NCBI GenBank assembly: GCA_050290245.1
Contig: JBNKHH010000025.1
Location: 1-52,433 of the forward strand
Length of the DNA: 52,433 nt
Direction of reading: 5' to 3'
DNA from: JBNKHH01 sp050290245
Lineage (GTDB): Bacteria > Pseudomonadota > Alphaproteobacteria > Rhodobacterales > Rhodobacteraceae
The translations under genes and the position numbers were made by a program. The notes under the pieces are model-generated. The model did not search any database. It was not told the origin of the DNA and saw only the letters and a list, made by a program, of their open reading frames with translations. Each line of letters starts with the position of its first letter. Positions within the stretch are counted from its first letter, which is position 1. Below, in pieces: positions 44,031-51,158 of the stretch.

Positions 44031-44930
44031 TCAGGTGAGAGTGTCAGGGAGCGTCATGCCGCGCAGCAGTTCGTTGGCGGACATCGGGCGTTTGCCTTGG
44101 CGTTGTGCTTGAAGGACCTGGATGGCGCCGGTGCCGCAGGCGATGCGGAAATCGCCGAGGTGTTGACCGGGGGCGCCGTTGCCATCGGAGAGGCAGGAGC
44201 GCAGGAGTTTGACGCGTTCGCCGTCGATCTCGCACCAGGCGCCGGGGAAGGGGGAGAGGCCGCGAATCTGGCGGTCGATTTCGGTCGCCGATGCGGTCCA
44301 GTCGATGCGGGCTTCGGCCTTGTCGATCTTTTTCGCATAGGTCACGCTGTCTTCGGGTTGCGGCTTGGCGGTGAGGGTGTCGAGTTCTGCTAGTGTTTCG
44401 GTGATGAGGCGGGCACCGAGCGCCGAGAGGCGGTCGTGGAGGTCGCCGGTGGTTTCCTGGGCGCCGATTTCGAGGCTTTCGCGCATCAGGACGGGGCCGG
44501 TGTCGAGCCCGGCCTCCATCTGCATGATACAGACCCCGGTTTCCGGGTCTCCTGCCATGATCGCGCGATGGATCGGGGCGGCACCGCGCCAGCGCGGCAG
44601 CAGCGAGGCGTGGATGTTGAGGCAGCCGTGTTTCGGGGCGTCGAGGATGGCTTGCGGCAACAGGAGGCCGTAGGCGACGACGACGGCGATATCAGTCTCT
44701 AAATCGGAGAAATCTGCCTGTTCATGGGCGCCCTTCAGGCTGGCGGGGTGGCGCACGGGAAGGCCGAGGTCGAGGGCACGTTGATGAACCGGTGTCGGTC
44801 TGTCCTTTTTGCCGCGCCCGGCGGGGCGGGGCGGTTGGGTGTAGACGCAGACGACGTCGTGGCCCGCAGCGACAAGGGCGTCAAGCGCGGGGACTGAGAA
44901 GTCGGGGGTTCCCATGAAAACCAATCTCAT
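44031..44930 (-). CDS. fmt: Methionyl-tRNA formyltransferase
   Basis: A 299-residue enzyme that formylates initiator Met-tRNA using 10-formyl-THF. The N-terminal domain has LVFMGTPDFSVPALDALV, VVAYGLLLPQAILDAP and the catalytic segment NIHASLLPRWRGAAPIHRAI with Asn, His; MQMEAGLDTGPVL holds the Asp. The C-terminal OB-like tRNA-binding domain begins near residue 205 (EARIDWTASATEIDRQIRGL). Normal length. The start overlaps the end of the degenerate deformylase gene by four bases, so fmt and the three def genes form one operon. Confidence 0.97.
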   Translation of the reverse strand: MRLVFMGTPDFSVPALDALVAAGHDVVCVYTQPPRPAGRGKKDRPTPVHQRALDLGLPVRHPASLKGAHEQADFSDLETDIAVVVAYGLLLPQAILDAPKHGCLNIHASLLPRWRGAAPIHRAIMAGDPETGVCIMQMEAGLDTGPVLMRESLEIGAQETTGDLHDRLSALGARLITETLAELDTLTAKPQPEDSVTYAKKIDKAEARIDWTASATEIDRQIRGLSPFPGAWCEIDGERVKLLRSCLSDGNGAPGQHLGDFRIACGTGAIQVLQAQRQGKRPMSANELLRGMTLPDTLT

Positions 44931-45421
44931 ATGCGTTTCCGGGCCTTTTTTAGAAACATGTCGCGCTTGGTGCGACTGAGGTTGTCGAAGAACATCCGAC
45001 CGTTCAGGTGGTCGATCTGGTGCTGGACGCTGGTGGCCCAGAGGCCTTCAAAGTCCTGCCGGATTCGATTGCCGGCCGGGTCGGTGAAGGAGACGGTCAC
45101 TCTAGCGGGGCGGGTGATTTTGGCGGAGACGCCGGGCAGGTTAGGCGAGGCCTCGTCCCAATCGCTGGTCTCGTTGCTGGACGCGATGATTTCGGGGTCG
45201 GCAAGGCGGATGGCGCGGCCACGTTCGTCCGAGCAGTCAACAACCGCGAGTCGCAGCATCACTCCGATCTGGGGCGCGGCGAGGCCGTAGCCAGGCATGG
45301 CGTCCATGGTTTCGACCATGTCGTCCCAGATGGTGCGGTGCTCATCGATGATCTTGCCCACCGGCTCGGCGGCGGTGCGCAGTCGTTTGTCGGGCCATGG
45401 GACGAAGGGCCGGATAGTCAT
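44927..45421 (-). CDS. Peptide deformylase-like protein with lost catalytic residues
   Basis: A 164-residue PDF homologue between an intact def gene and fmt. Motif 1 is kept (GYGLAAPQIG, 44-53). Motif 2, EGCLS in active enzymes, reads EASPN (90-94), so the metal-binding Cys becomes Ser. Motif 3, HExxH, reads HQIDH (134-138), so the catalytic Glu becomes Gln. Reading frame and length are intact, and both ends overlap neighbours by four bases (ATGA), so this is not an obvious decayed pseudogene. It probably cannot deformylate; it may have a binding or regulatory role, or a partner role with the intact deformylases. The ATG at 45421 is where family sequence starts. Confidence 0.88.
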   Translation of the reverse strand: MTIRPFVPWPDKRLRTAAEPVGKIIDEHRTIWDDMVETMDAMPGYGLAAPQIGVMLRLAVVDCSDERGRAIRLADPEIIASSNETSDWDEASPNLPGVSAKITRPARVTVSFTDPAGNRIRQDFEGLWATSVQHQIDHLNGRMFFDNLSRTKRDMFLKKARKRI

Positions 45422-45909
45422 GCGTCGTACTCGGCCTGGAGCAGGGCGCGCATTTCGGGATCGACGCGGTCGAAGGTCACGATGCCGTTCAGGTGGTCGT
45501 TTTCGTGTTGCGCGCAGATGGCCTCGAAACCGTCGAACTCTTGCTGGTGAGTCTTCCCTTCGAGATCGGCATACCGCAGCACGACGCCGGTATGACGTTC
45601 GACGGGAGCGGTGATGCCTGGGATCGACAGGCATCCTTCGGGGCCGGTAGCGCAGGTCTCGGAAACAGAGACTATTTCGGGGTTAATCACCACTTTTGGC
45701 GCGCGCGCGCCGTCTTTCCAGGTGCAGTCCATGACGAACATGCGCAGCGGAACGCCGACCTGAGGCGCGGCAAGGCCGCGGCCGGGAGCGTCATACATGG
45801 TTTCAAGCATGTCGGCAGCAAGGGTACGGATGTCGTCGGTGATGTCATCCACGGGATCGCAGGCCTGTGCCAGGACCGGATCGGGCCAAAGCACGATGGG
45901 CCGGATCAC
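45418..45909 (-). CDS. def: Peptide deformylase (second copy)
   Basis: A 163-residue metallo-deformylase that removes the N-formyl group from nascent proteins. All three motifs are intact: GRGLAAPQVG (44-53), EGCLSIPG with the ligand Cys93, and QHENDHLNG with His135, Glu136 and His139. The start is the GTG at 45909, overlapping the previous stop codon (GTGA), because the longer frame upstream (to 46038) is antisense to or out of frame with the neighbouring def. It differs from the first copy in sequence around the substrate loop (SVSETCATGP), so the specificity may differ. Confidence 0.93.
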   Translation of the reverse strand: MIRPIVLWPDPVLAQACDPVDDITDDIRTLAADMLETMYDAPGRGLAAPQVGVPLRMFVMDCTWKDGARAPKVVINPEIVSVSETCATGPEGCLSIPGITAPVERHTGVVLRYADLEGKTHQQEFDGFEAICAQHENDHLNGIVTFDRVDPEMRALLQAEYDA

Positions 45910-46427
45910 GCGCGGGCCTTCTCGCGCTTGAGCTTTTGCATCTTGCGCGTGATCATCTGGCGCTTGAGCGGCTTGAGATAGTCGATGAAGAGCTTGCCGT
46001 TCAGGTGGTCGATTTCGTGCTGGACACATGTGGCCCAAAGGCCGTCGAACCGTTCAAACTGTTCGGAGCCGTCCAGCGAGAGCCAGGACACCTCGACCTC
46101 GGCGGGGCGGGTGACTTCGGCGTATTGTTCGGGGATCGACAGGCAGCCTTCTTCGTAGGTGTTCTGCGCCTCGGACGACCACGTGATCCTAGGGTTGATC
46201 AGGACCATTGGACGCGGCGGGGCGGCATCGTCCTTGATGCAATCCATGACAAGAAGTTGTTTCATCACGCCGATCTGGGGCGCGGCAAGGCCGATGCCCG
46301 GGGCGTGGTACATCGTTTCCAGCATGTCTTCTGCCAGCCGCTTCAGACCGTCGTCGAAGCTATCGACCGGGTCAGTGACAGTTTTCAGCCGGGGATCCGG
46401 GTGGATCAGGATGTCGCGCAGTGCCAT
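45906..46427 (-). CDS. def: Peptide deformylase (first copy, canonical type 1)
   Basis: A 173-residue enzyme with all canonical motifs: GIGLAAPQIG (44-53), EGCLSIPE with Cys95, and QHEIDHLNG with His137, Glu138, His141. The N-terminal ILIHPDPRLKTVTDPVD is typical of type 1 PDF. The start is the ATG at 46427; an ATG three codons before (46436) is also in frame, and neither has a clear ribosome site. It is first in the operon def-def-(def-like)-fmt. It is divergent from the C-S lyase gene. This copy is the most likely to do the housekeeping work before Map (19516) acts. Confidence 0.95.
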   Translation of the reverse strand: MALRDILIHPDPRLKTVTDPVDSFDDGLKRLAEDMLETMYHAPGIGLAAPQIGVMKQLLVMDCIKDDAAPPRPMVLINPRITWSSEAQNTYEEGCLSIPEQYAEVTRPAEVEVSWLSLDGSEQFERFDGLWATCVQHEIDHLNGKLFIDYLKPLKRQMITRKMQKLKREKARA

Positions 46428-46529
46428 GACAGTCATGTAGGATATGACCCGCTTGCCCGCAAGCGGTGGGGTTGCGGCGGTTTTTCGCGGTGCTAGTCTG
46501 CGCGCCGGACCACTATCGCAGGCTTTCCC

Positions 46530-47702
46530 ATGACATATGATTTCGACACCCCACTGGCGTTGCGCGGGACACATGCGTCCAAATACGACAACATCAAGAA
46601 GATCTATGGTGTCGACGATCCCGACATAATCCCGATGTTCGTTGCCGACATGGACTATCGGGCCGCGCCCGCGATCCTCGATGCGCTGCAGGCTGAGATT
46701 GACCGCGGATACCTGGGATATTTCGGGGACACATCGGAGGCGGATGCCGCCGTTGCAGGGTGGTACGCGCGCAAGCACGGGTGGGAAATTGGTCCCGGGG
46801 CCATTCGATACACCCATGGAGTAGTGAGCGGGTTTGCCAACGTCCTGGCGGCGTTCAGTGAGCCAGGGGACGGGATTGTCCTGTTCACACCTGTCTACCA
46901 TGCGTTCTTCCGCCAGACCCGGGCCATGGGACGAGAGCCGGTAGAAAGCCCGATGAGGATAGAGCGTGGCCGCTTTGTTATGGATATCAAGAAGCTGCGG
47001 CGCCAGTTGACCGGTCGTGAAAAGATCGTCGTGCTGTGCAGTCCGCACAATCCGGGCGGCCGCATCTGGAACGAGGAGGAGATCCGCGAAGTTGCCGATT
47101 TTTGTGGCGAACACGGGTTGATCCTGATCTCGGACGAGATCCATATGGACCTTGCCTTTCCGGACGCGGAGTTTGTTCCGACGGCTGTTGCGGCTCCGAA
47201 TATCGAGAGCAAGCTGGTGGTGCTGTCGGCTGCGTCAAAGGGATTCAACATCGCGGGGGCGGAGACCGGGTTGTTGATTTGCCCCGATAGGGATCTGCGG
47301 GCCAGTCTTGATCGCGTGATCCTTGATCGGGAGAGTTCGCCCAACAGGTTCGGTATGGCCATGATAACGGCGGCGTTCACCCGGTGTGATGACTGGAGCG
47401 ACGCCGTTCGGGCCTATATCGCCGAGAACTTCCGAATTTTTTTCGAACGTATGAATGCCTTACCGGGAGTGTCGGTCATGGACATGACATCGACCTATCT
47501 GACCTGGGTCGATTTCTCGGATCTCGGGATGAGCGACAAGGAACTGATGGAGCGAATCCTGAACGCCAAGATCGCCCCCAGTCCCGGCACCCAGTTCGGA
47601 ACGGGCGGGACGGGGCATATGCGGTTTAACATTGCCTTGCCGCGCCCCACGTTGATGGAAGCGATCAAGAGGCTCGAGGCGGCGTTTTCGGACGTGCAGT
47701 AG
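46530..47702 (+). CDS. MalY/PatB-family PLP C-S lyase (cystathionine beta-lyase type)
   Basis: A 390-residue fold-type I PLP enzyme. Family traits are the N-terminal SKYDNIKKIYG and IIPMFVADMDYRAAPAILDA, the central VLCSPHNPGGRIWNEEE, LILISDEIHMDLAFPD with the Asp that holds the pyridine ring, and the Schiff-base Lys in VLSAASKGFNIAGAETG. Members cleave cystathionine or cysteine conjugates to a thiol, pyruvate and ammonia, or act as aminotransferases. The 93-nt gap upstream is shared with the divergent def operon. Possible link to sulfur compounds made here (methanethiol or cystathionine) is speculation. Confidence 0.9.
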   Translation: MTYDFDTPLALRGTHASKYDNIKKIYGVDDPDIIPMFVADMDYRAAPAILDALQAEIDRGYLGYFGDTSEADAAVAGWYARKHGWEIGPGAIRYTHGVVSGFANVLAAFSEPGDGIVLFTPVYHAFFRQTRAMGREPVESPMRIERGRFVMDIKKLRRQLTGREKIVVLCSPHNPGGRIWNEEEIREVADFCGEHGLILISDEIHMDLAFPDAEFVPTAVAAPNIESKLVVLSAASKGFNIAGAETGLLICPDRDLRASLDRVILDRESSPNRFGMAMITAAFTRCDDWSDAVRAYIAENFRIFFERMNALPGVSVMDMTSTYLTWVDFSDLGMSDKELMERILNAKIAPSPGTQFGTGGTGHMRFNIALPRPTLMEAIKRLEAAFSDVQ

Positions 47703-47756
47703 CGCGGCAAGATGGTCACTGGCAGGACCCGTTGCAACGGTGGTAGAGTTCGCCCC

Positions 47757-48149
47757 ATGAACAGGCAGTTGACGAGAATGCTTCGCCAGATGCGTGCGGC
47801 TTTGGTCGTGCTGCTGTTTGCGCCGTTTCTCGCGCTGCAGACCCTTGCGCAGGGAACCATGCCGTCGTCGGGCCCTGACGGGCTGACGATGGTGCTTTGC
47901 ACTGGCGAAAGCATGATCGAGGTCGTCTTGCTGGAAGACGGCTCGATCGCGCCTGTCGAGGATTCGCACGCCGGTTTGTCCTGTCCTTGGGCCGTATCTC
48001 ATGCGCCTGCCGTCACGCCGGACCTTCCCGTGGTCGCCGCGTACGTGGCTCTGGAGAAAGCGGTCGATGTCCCAACAGGCCAGGTCATTGCCCGGATTGC
48101 GGCGCTTGCCCCGGTTCCGCCGGCACGGGGGCCTCCGGGACTGGTCTGA
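47757..48149 (+). CDS. Small exported protein, DUF2946-like
   Basis: A 130-residue protein with an N-terminal hydrophobic segment (MRAALVVLLFAPFLALQTLA) that looks like a signal peptide or anchor. The mature part holds CTGES and SCPWAVSH cysteine/histidine motifs and the C-terminal tail PARGPPG that resembles the RAPP ending of DUF2946 proteins, which often sit next to copper genes. This is a weak match by eye. Context supports it: PCuAC and Sco follow in the same direction. The ATG at 47757 is used because residues before it in the frame are atypical. Probably periplasmic, possibly metal-linked. Confidence 0.6.
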   Translation: MNRQLTRMLRQMRAALVVLLFAPFLALQTLAQGTMPSSGPDGLTMVLCTGESMIEVVLLEDGSIAPVEDSHAGLSCPWAVSHAPAVTPDLPVVAAYVALEKAVDVPTGQVIARIAALAPVPPARGPPGLV

Positions 48150-48233
48150 TCCGACTTTGACAGACCAACTGGCCCGCGTACTCGGGTCGTCCCGATATCT
48201 CCGGCGCTGCCGGAACCCCAAAAGGATACCATC

Positions 48234-48743
48234 ATGCCGTTTGTACGGACTTTCAAATTTGCCGCCACCCTTTGTCTTGCCCTTGTTTCCGCGCCCGCCT
48301 TGGCCGGGGAAGCCTATACCCTGGGCGATCTTTCGATCTCGATGCCGACGGCGCGGGCGACCTTGCCTAATGCACCCGTCGGTGGCGGTTTTGTCACCAT
48401 CACCAACTCGGGGGCTGCCGATGACCGGCTGGTCGCCGCATCTTCCTCCGTTGCGGGCCATGTCGAGATCCACGAAATGGCAATGGTCAATGACATCATG
48501 AAAATGCGCGAACTTGAGGATGGTCTGGCCATCCCGGCCGGTGAGACGGTTGTCTTGATGCCCGGTGGCTATCATCTGATGTTCATGGAATTGAAGCAGC
48601 CCCTGGTCGAAGGTGAAGATTTTGCGGTCACGCTGGTCTTCGAGAATGCAGGAGAGATTGAGGTGACGATGGCCGTCGGCCCGCGCACCATGGGTAGCGG
48701 TCAGAAAATGAAGGGCCACGCGACGGGCCAGCCGAAAGGATAG
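48234..48743 (+). CDS. PCuA(C) copper chaperone
   Basis: A 169-residue periplasmic copper chaperone that loads Cu(I) on the CuA site of cytochrome oxidase, with Sco. Signal peptide MPFVRTFKFAATLCLALVSA, then PALA cleaved before GEA. The copper motif H(M)-x10-M-x21-H-x-M is complete: VEIHEMAMVNDIMKMRELED, then PGGYHLMFM. A Met/His-poor tail ends with SGQKMKGHATGQPKG, which may add a copper ligand. The next gene, Sco, starts 6 nt after the stop. Confidence 0.94.
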   Translation: MPFVRTFKFAATLCLALVSAPALAGEAYTLGDLSISMPTARATLPNAPVGGGFVTITNSGAADDRLVAASSSVAGHVEIHEMAMVNDIMKMRELEDGLAIPAGETVVLMPGGYHLMFMELKQPLVEGEDFAVTLVFENAGEIEVTMAVGPRTMGSGQKMKGHATGQPKG

Positions 48744-48749
48744 TCAGCG

Positions 48750-49340
48750 ATGCAGAACAAGGACATCATTCGCGTGGTGCTGGCGGTGGCGGCAACGGTC
48801 GCCGCCCTTGCCTTCATCTGGGTGCAGGTGATTGCGCCACGTGATGCCGCAATGGCCAGCACGGTCGGGATCGGTGAGTACCGGCTGACAGCAACCGACG
48901 GGAGCGATTTCACGCAGGCGACGCTGACGGGTGCGCCCTCGGCGGTTTTCTTCGGATTCACCCACTGTCCGGAGGTCTGCCCGACCACGCTGGGCGATAT
49001 CGCGACCTGGACCGAGGAACTGGGCAGCGAGGCCGAGGACCTGAGGATCTATTTCGTGACCGTCGATCCTGAGCGGGACACGGTCGATGTCCTTGGCGAC
49101 TATGTCGGCTGGGTGCCCGGTGTCGTCGGGGTCTCGGGGACGCCGGAAGAGGTCCAGAAGGCTATCCAGGCGTTCAAGGTCTATGCCGCGAAAGTGCCCT
49201 TGAAGGATGGCGGATACACCATGGACCATTCGGCCATGGTTCTCTTGTTCGACGACGAGGGCCGATTCACGGTGCCGATCCGGTATCAGGAAGACTTTGA
49301 TAGCGCTGTCGGCAAGTTGCGCAAGTTGCTGTCGAACTAA
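48750..49340 (+). CDS. SCO1/SenC-family cytochrome oxidase assembly protein
   Basis: A 196-residue thioredoxin-fold protein anchored by one N-terminal helix (IIRVVLAVAATVAALAFIWV). The copper/redox motif CPEVC is in FFGFTHCPEVCPTTLGDIAT, and the distal His in MDHSAMVLLFD completes the three-residue copper site. VTVDPERDTVDVLGDYV is the family Asp-rich loop. Sco proteins deliver copper to CuA and reduce its disulfide. It works with PCuAC just upstream. A hairpin terminator follows at 49347. Confidence 0.95.
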   Translation: MQNKDIIRVVLAVAATVAALAFIWVQVIAPRDAAMASTVGIGEYRLTATDGSDFTQATLTGAPSAVFFGFTHCPEVCPTTLGDIATWTEELGSEAEDLRIYFVTVDPERDTVDVLGDYVGWVPGVVGVSGTPEEVQKAIQAFKVYAAKVPLKDGGYTMDHSAMVLLFDDEGRFTVPIRYQEDFDSAVGKLRKLLSN

Positions 49341-49346
49341 TGGAAA

Positions 49347-49388
49347 GGGCCATCCGGCGCAGTGCCGGGTGGCCCTGAATTTTCAGTC
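49347..49388. terminator. Hairpin between sco and nfeD genes
   Basis: GGGCCATCCGGC (49347-49358), loop GCAGT, GCCGGGTGGCCC (49364-49375): a 12-bp stem with one G-T pair. It is followed by TGAATTTTCAG, which overlaps the end of the convergent nfeD-like gene. Probably a terminator for the plus-strand copper operon. Confidence 0.8.
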
Positions 49389-49667
49389 TTCGTTGATGTC
49401 GTGATCGAAGACGGTGACCTGGCCCTTGCGGATACCTAGCAGGCGGCGCGTCGCGATCCAGGCGATCAGTGACAGCACGGCGAAGGCCAGAAGCGTTGCG
49501 GGAAGCGATCCTGCAAGGCCCGGCACCCCGATCAGCAAGAGAAGCCCGACGCCGGCCGCGCCTGCTGCGAAACCGAGAAAGATTTGCGCGGGTGCGATGA
49601 CTTCGAGAACGGCGAGGAGGATGGCGCCCACCATCCAAACCCACCAGAGAGACCAGTGGATCATCAC
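49383..49667 (-). CDS. NfeD-family membrane protein
   Basis: A 94-residue short NfeD. Three hydrophobic helices fill most of the chain (WWVWMVGAILLAVLEVIAPA, IFLGFAAGAAGVGLLLLIGV, ATLLAFAVLSLIAWIATRRL), followed by the start of the OB-like tail (GIRKGQVTVFDHDINED) that is cut short compared with long NfeD proteins. Such short forms are regular partners of stomatin-like proteins. It overlaps the SPFH gene by four bases (ATGA), as in many bacteria. The pair is thought to organise membrane microdomains or stabilise membrane proteins. Confidence 0.88.
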   Translation of the reverse strand: MMIHWSLWWVWMVGAILLAVLEVIAPAQIFLGFAAGAAGVGLLLLIGVPGLAGSLPATLLAFAVLSLIAWIATRRLLGIRKGQVTVFDHDINED

Positions 49668-50554
49668 GATTTCCCCCTGAGCATCCTGAAGGCGTCGCCA
49701 AAGGCTTCGAGCGCATTGGCGGGCACGATGATGGTGTTGCTTCCCTGGCTTCCGCCAAGGGCGTTCAAGGCATCCACCTGTTTTAGCGCGACCTGGTATT
49801 GGGCGGCCTCGAGACCGTTGTCCTGGATCGCCTGGGCGACGACGCTGGTGGCATAGCCTTCGGCATCGGCCTGCACGCGGCGGGCCTTGGCGGCCTGCTC
49901 GGCGGCATAAAGTTCGGCGTCGGCGTTGAGTTCGACGGCGCGTTTCGCGCCTTCGGCACGGGTCACTGCCGCGCGGCGTTCACGTTCGGCGTTCAGCTGT
50001 TGCAGCATGGCGTCGCGTGTCGCCTGGTCGAGGTTCACGTCGAGAATCTCGGCGCGCGTCACCTCGATGCCCCAGTTGTCGACAGCGTCTTCGACGGCCT
50101 CCTTGATCGTGGTGATCAGCGTGGCGCGATTCGACTGAACCTCGTCCAGCTCCATCTTGCCGATCTCGGCCCGGACGATGCCGGCCACGGTCGTGGCGAT
50201 GGCAGCGTCCACGTCACGGATGCGGTAGACGGTCTTTTCCGGCTCGGTGATGCGGTAGAAGACCGAGGTTTCGACCTGCACCAACACGTTGTCGGCCGTG
50301 ATGGCGTCCTGGCTGGCGTTCGGGAGCTGACGCTCGAGAATCGAGATCTGATGCGCCACGCGGTCGAGGAAGGGCACGATGAAGTTGATGCCGGGCCCAA
50401 GGACCGTGCGCAGCCGTCCAAAACGTTCGACAACGTGCTTTTCGGATTGCGATACGATCCGCACGCCCTTGTAGATGCAAAGTAGAATGAAAGCTGCGAG
50501 CAGGAGGACCGCAATGCCCCCGCCGCCCAGCGTGGTTATGAGTTGATCCAACAT
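49664..50554 (-). CDS. SPFH/stomatin-like protein (paraslipin/QmcA type)
   Basis: A 296-residue membrane protein. A short N-terminal helix (GGIAVLLLAAFILLCIYKGV) is followed by the SPFH domain (VSQSEKHVVERFGRL, TVLGPGINFIVPFLDRVAHQ) to about residue 175 and then a charged coiled-coil stretch rich in Ala and Glu (ERERRAAVTRAEGAKRAVEL). The end GSQGSNTIIVPANALEAFGD is characteristic of the paraslipin group. It forms large membrane oligomers and is paired with NfeD. The start ATG at 50554 is supported by GTGGGA upstream; an in-frame extension to 50611 is less likely. Confidence 0.93.
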   Translation of the reverse strand: MLDQLITTLGGGGIAVLLLAAFILLCIYKGVRIVSQSEKHVVERFGRLRTVLGPGINFIVPFLDRVAHQISILERQLPNASQDAITADNVLVQVETSVFYRITEPEKTVYRIRDVDAAIATTVAGIVRAEIGKMELDEVQSNRATLITTIKEAVEDAVDNWGIEVTRAEILDVNLDQATRDAMLQQLNAERERRAAVTRAEGAKRAVELNADAELYAAEQAAKARRVQADAEGYATSVVAQAIQDNGLEAAQYQVALKQVDALNALGGSQGSNTIIVPANALEAFGDAFRMLRGKS

Positions 50555-50667
50555 ATTATTCCCACACAAATATCGTCCCCACGGAAGAAATGGGTGGCAA
50601 AAATCTTTCATACAATGGGTTTAGCGACGGATTCAGGCCAGGTGTCACCCGGGCGACACGGGCGGCT

Positions 50668-51084
50668 TCAGCGATTTTCCAGGTAGGTCAGGAGGTTGCG
50701 CACATGGTGCGGAATGGCCTTGGGATGGCGCAGGTACCAGTCGATGGGAGCAAGCTTCCAACCCTGGCCCTCACGCCCGAATGTGATGCGGCTCGAGTCG
50801 AAATCCCATTGTTCAGTGACGAAAAACCAGACCTTTCCGCCCGCAGAGGCCGATTCGACGCCATAGGTCAGGTCGTCAAAAGTCAGGACAAGACCGAGTT
50901 CCTCGCGCAACTCGCGGAGAACGCATGTTTCGGGAGTTTCATCGCCCTCACGGCCACCGCCTGGCAAGTCCCAATGCCCGGGCCAGGGGATCTGGACGGT
51001 GTCATCGCGCAAGATGGTTACGATGTGATTGTCTGAAAGGATGGCGAGTTTAGCGCCGTTGAAAGCGGTCATTCGGGCGGCCAT
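50668..51084 (-). CDS. NUDIX hydrolase
   Basis: A 138-residue pyrophosphohydrolase. The NUDIX box Gx5Ex7REUxEExGU is complete: GGREGDETPETCVLRELREE then LGL, with Glu residues for metal binding. Before it, WPGHWDLPGGG is the usual entry. Substrates of the family (NDP-X, oxidised nucleotides) vary, so MutT-like cleaning of the nucleotide pool is only possible. I used the ATG at 51084; an ATG 12 nt later (51072) would also serve and no clear ribosome site decides. It is divergent from dinB, and the SOS box at 51103-51117 lies 19 nt upstream of this start. Confidence 0.9.
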   Translation of the reverse strand: MAARMTAFNGAKLAILSDNHIVTILRDDTVQIPWPGHWDLPGGGREGDETPETCVLRELREELGLVLTFDDLTYGVESASAGGKVWFFVTEQWDFDSSRITFGREGQGWKLAPIDWYLRHPKAIPHHVRNLLTYLENR

Positions 51085-51102
51085 CCGTTTTGGAAAATAT
51101 TT

Positions 51103-51117
51103 GAACAGAATAGGAAC
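51103..51117. promoter_or_regulatory. LexA (SOS) box between NUDIX gene and dinB
   Basis: GAAC (51103-51106), seven bases AGAATAG, GAAC (51114-51117): an exact match to the alphaproteobacterial LexA operator GAAC-N7-GAAC (GTTC-N7-GTTC on the other strand). It lies 42 nt before the dinB ATG and 19 nt before the NUDIX start, in an AT-richer promoter gap. LexA control of dinB is common; control of the NUDIX gene is plausible from position. Confidence 0.85.
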
Positions 51118-51158
51118 ATTTCGAGTTAAATTCTCGGTGAATTGCGCGATACTGCGGT

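Noticed and set aside
46428..46436. A second in-frame ATG three codons before the chosen start of the first def gene
   Set aside because: Both starts are possible; neither has a clear ribosome site. The shorter was used because family sequence begins there.
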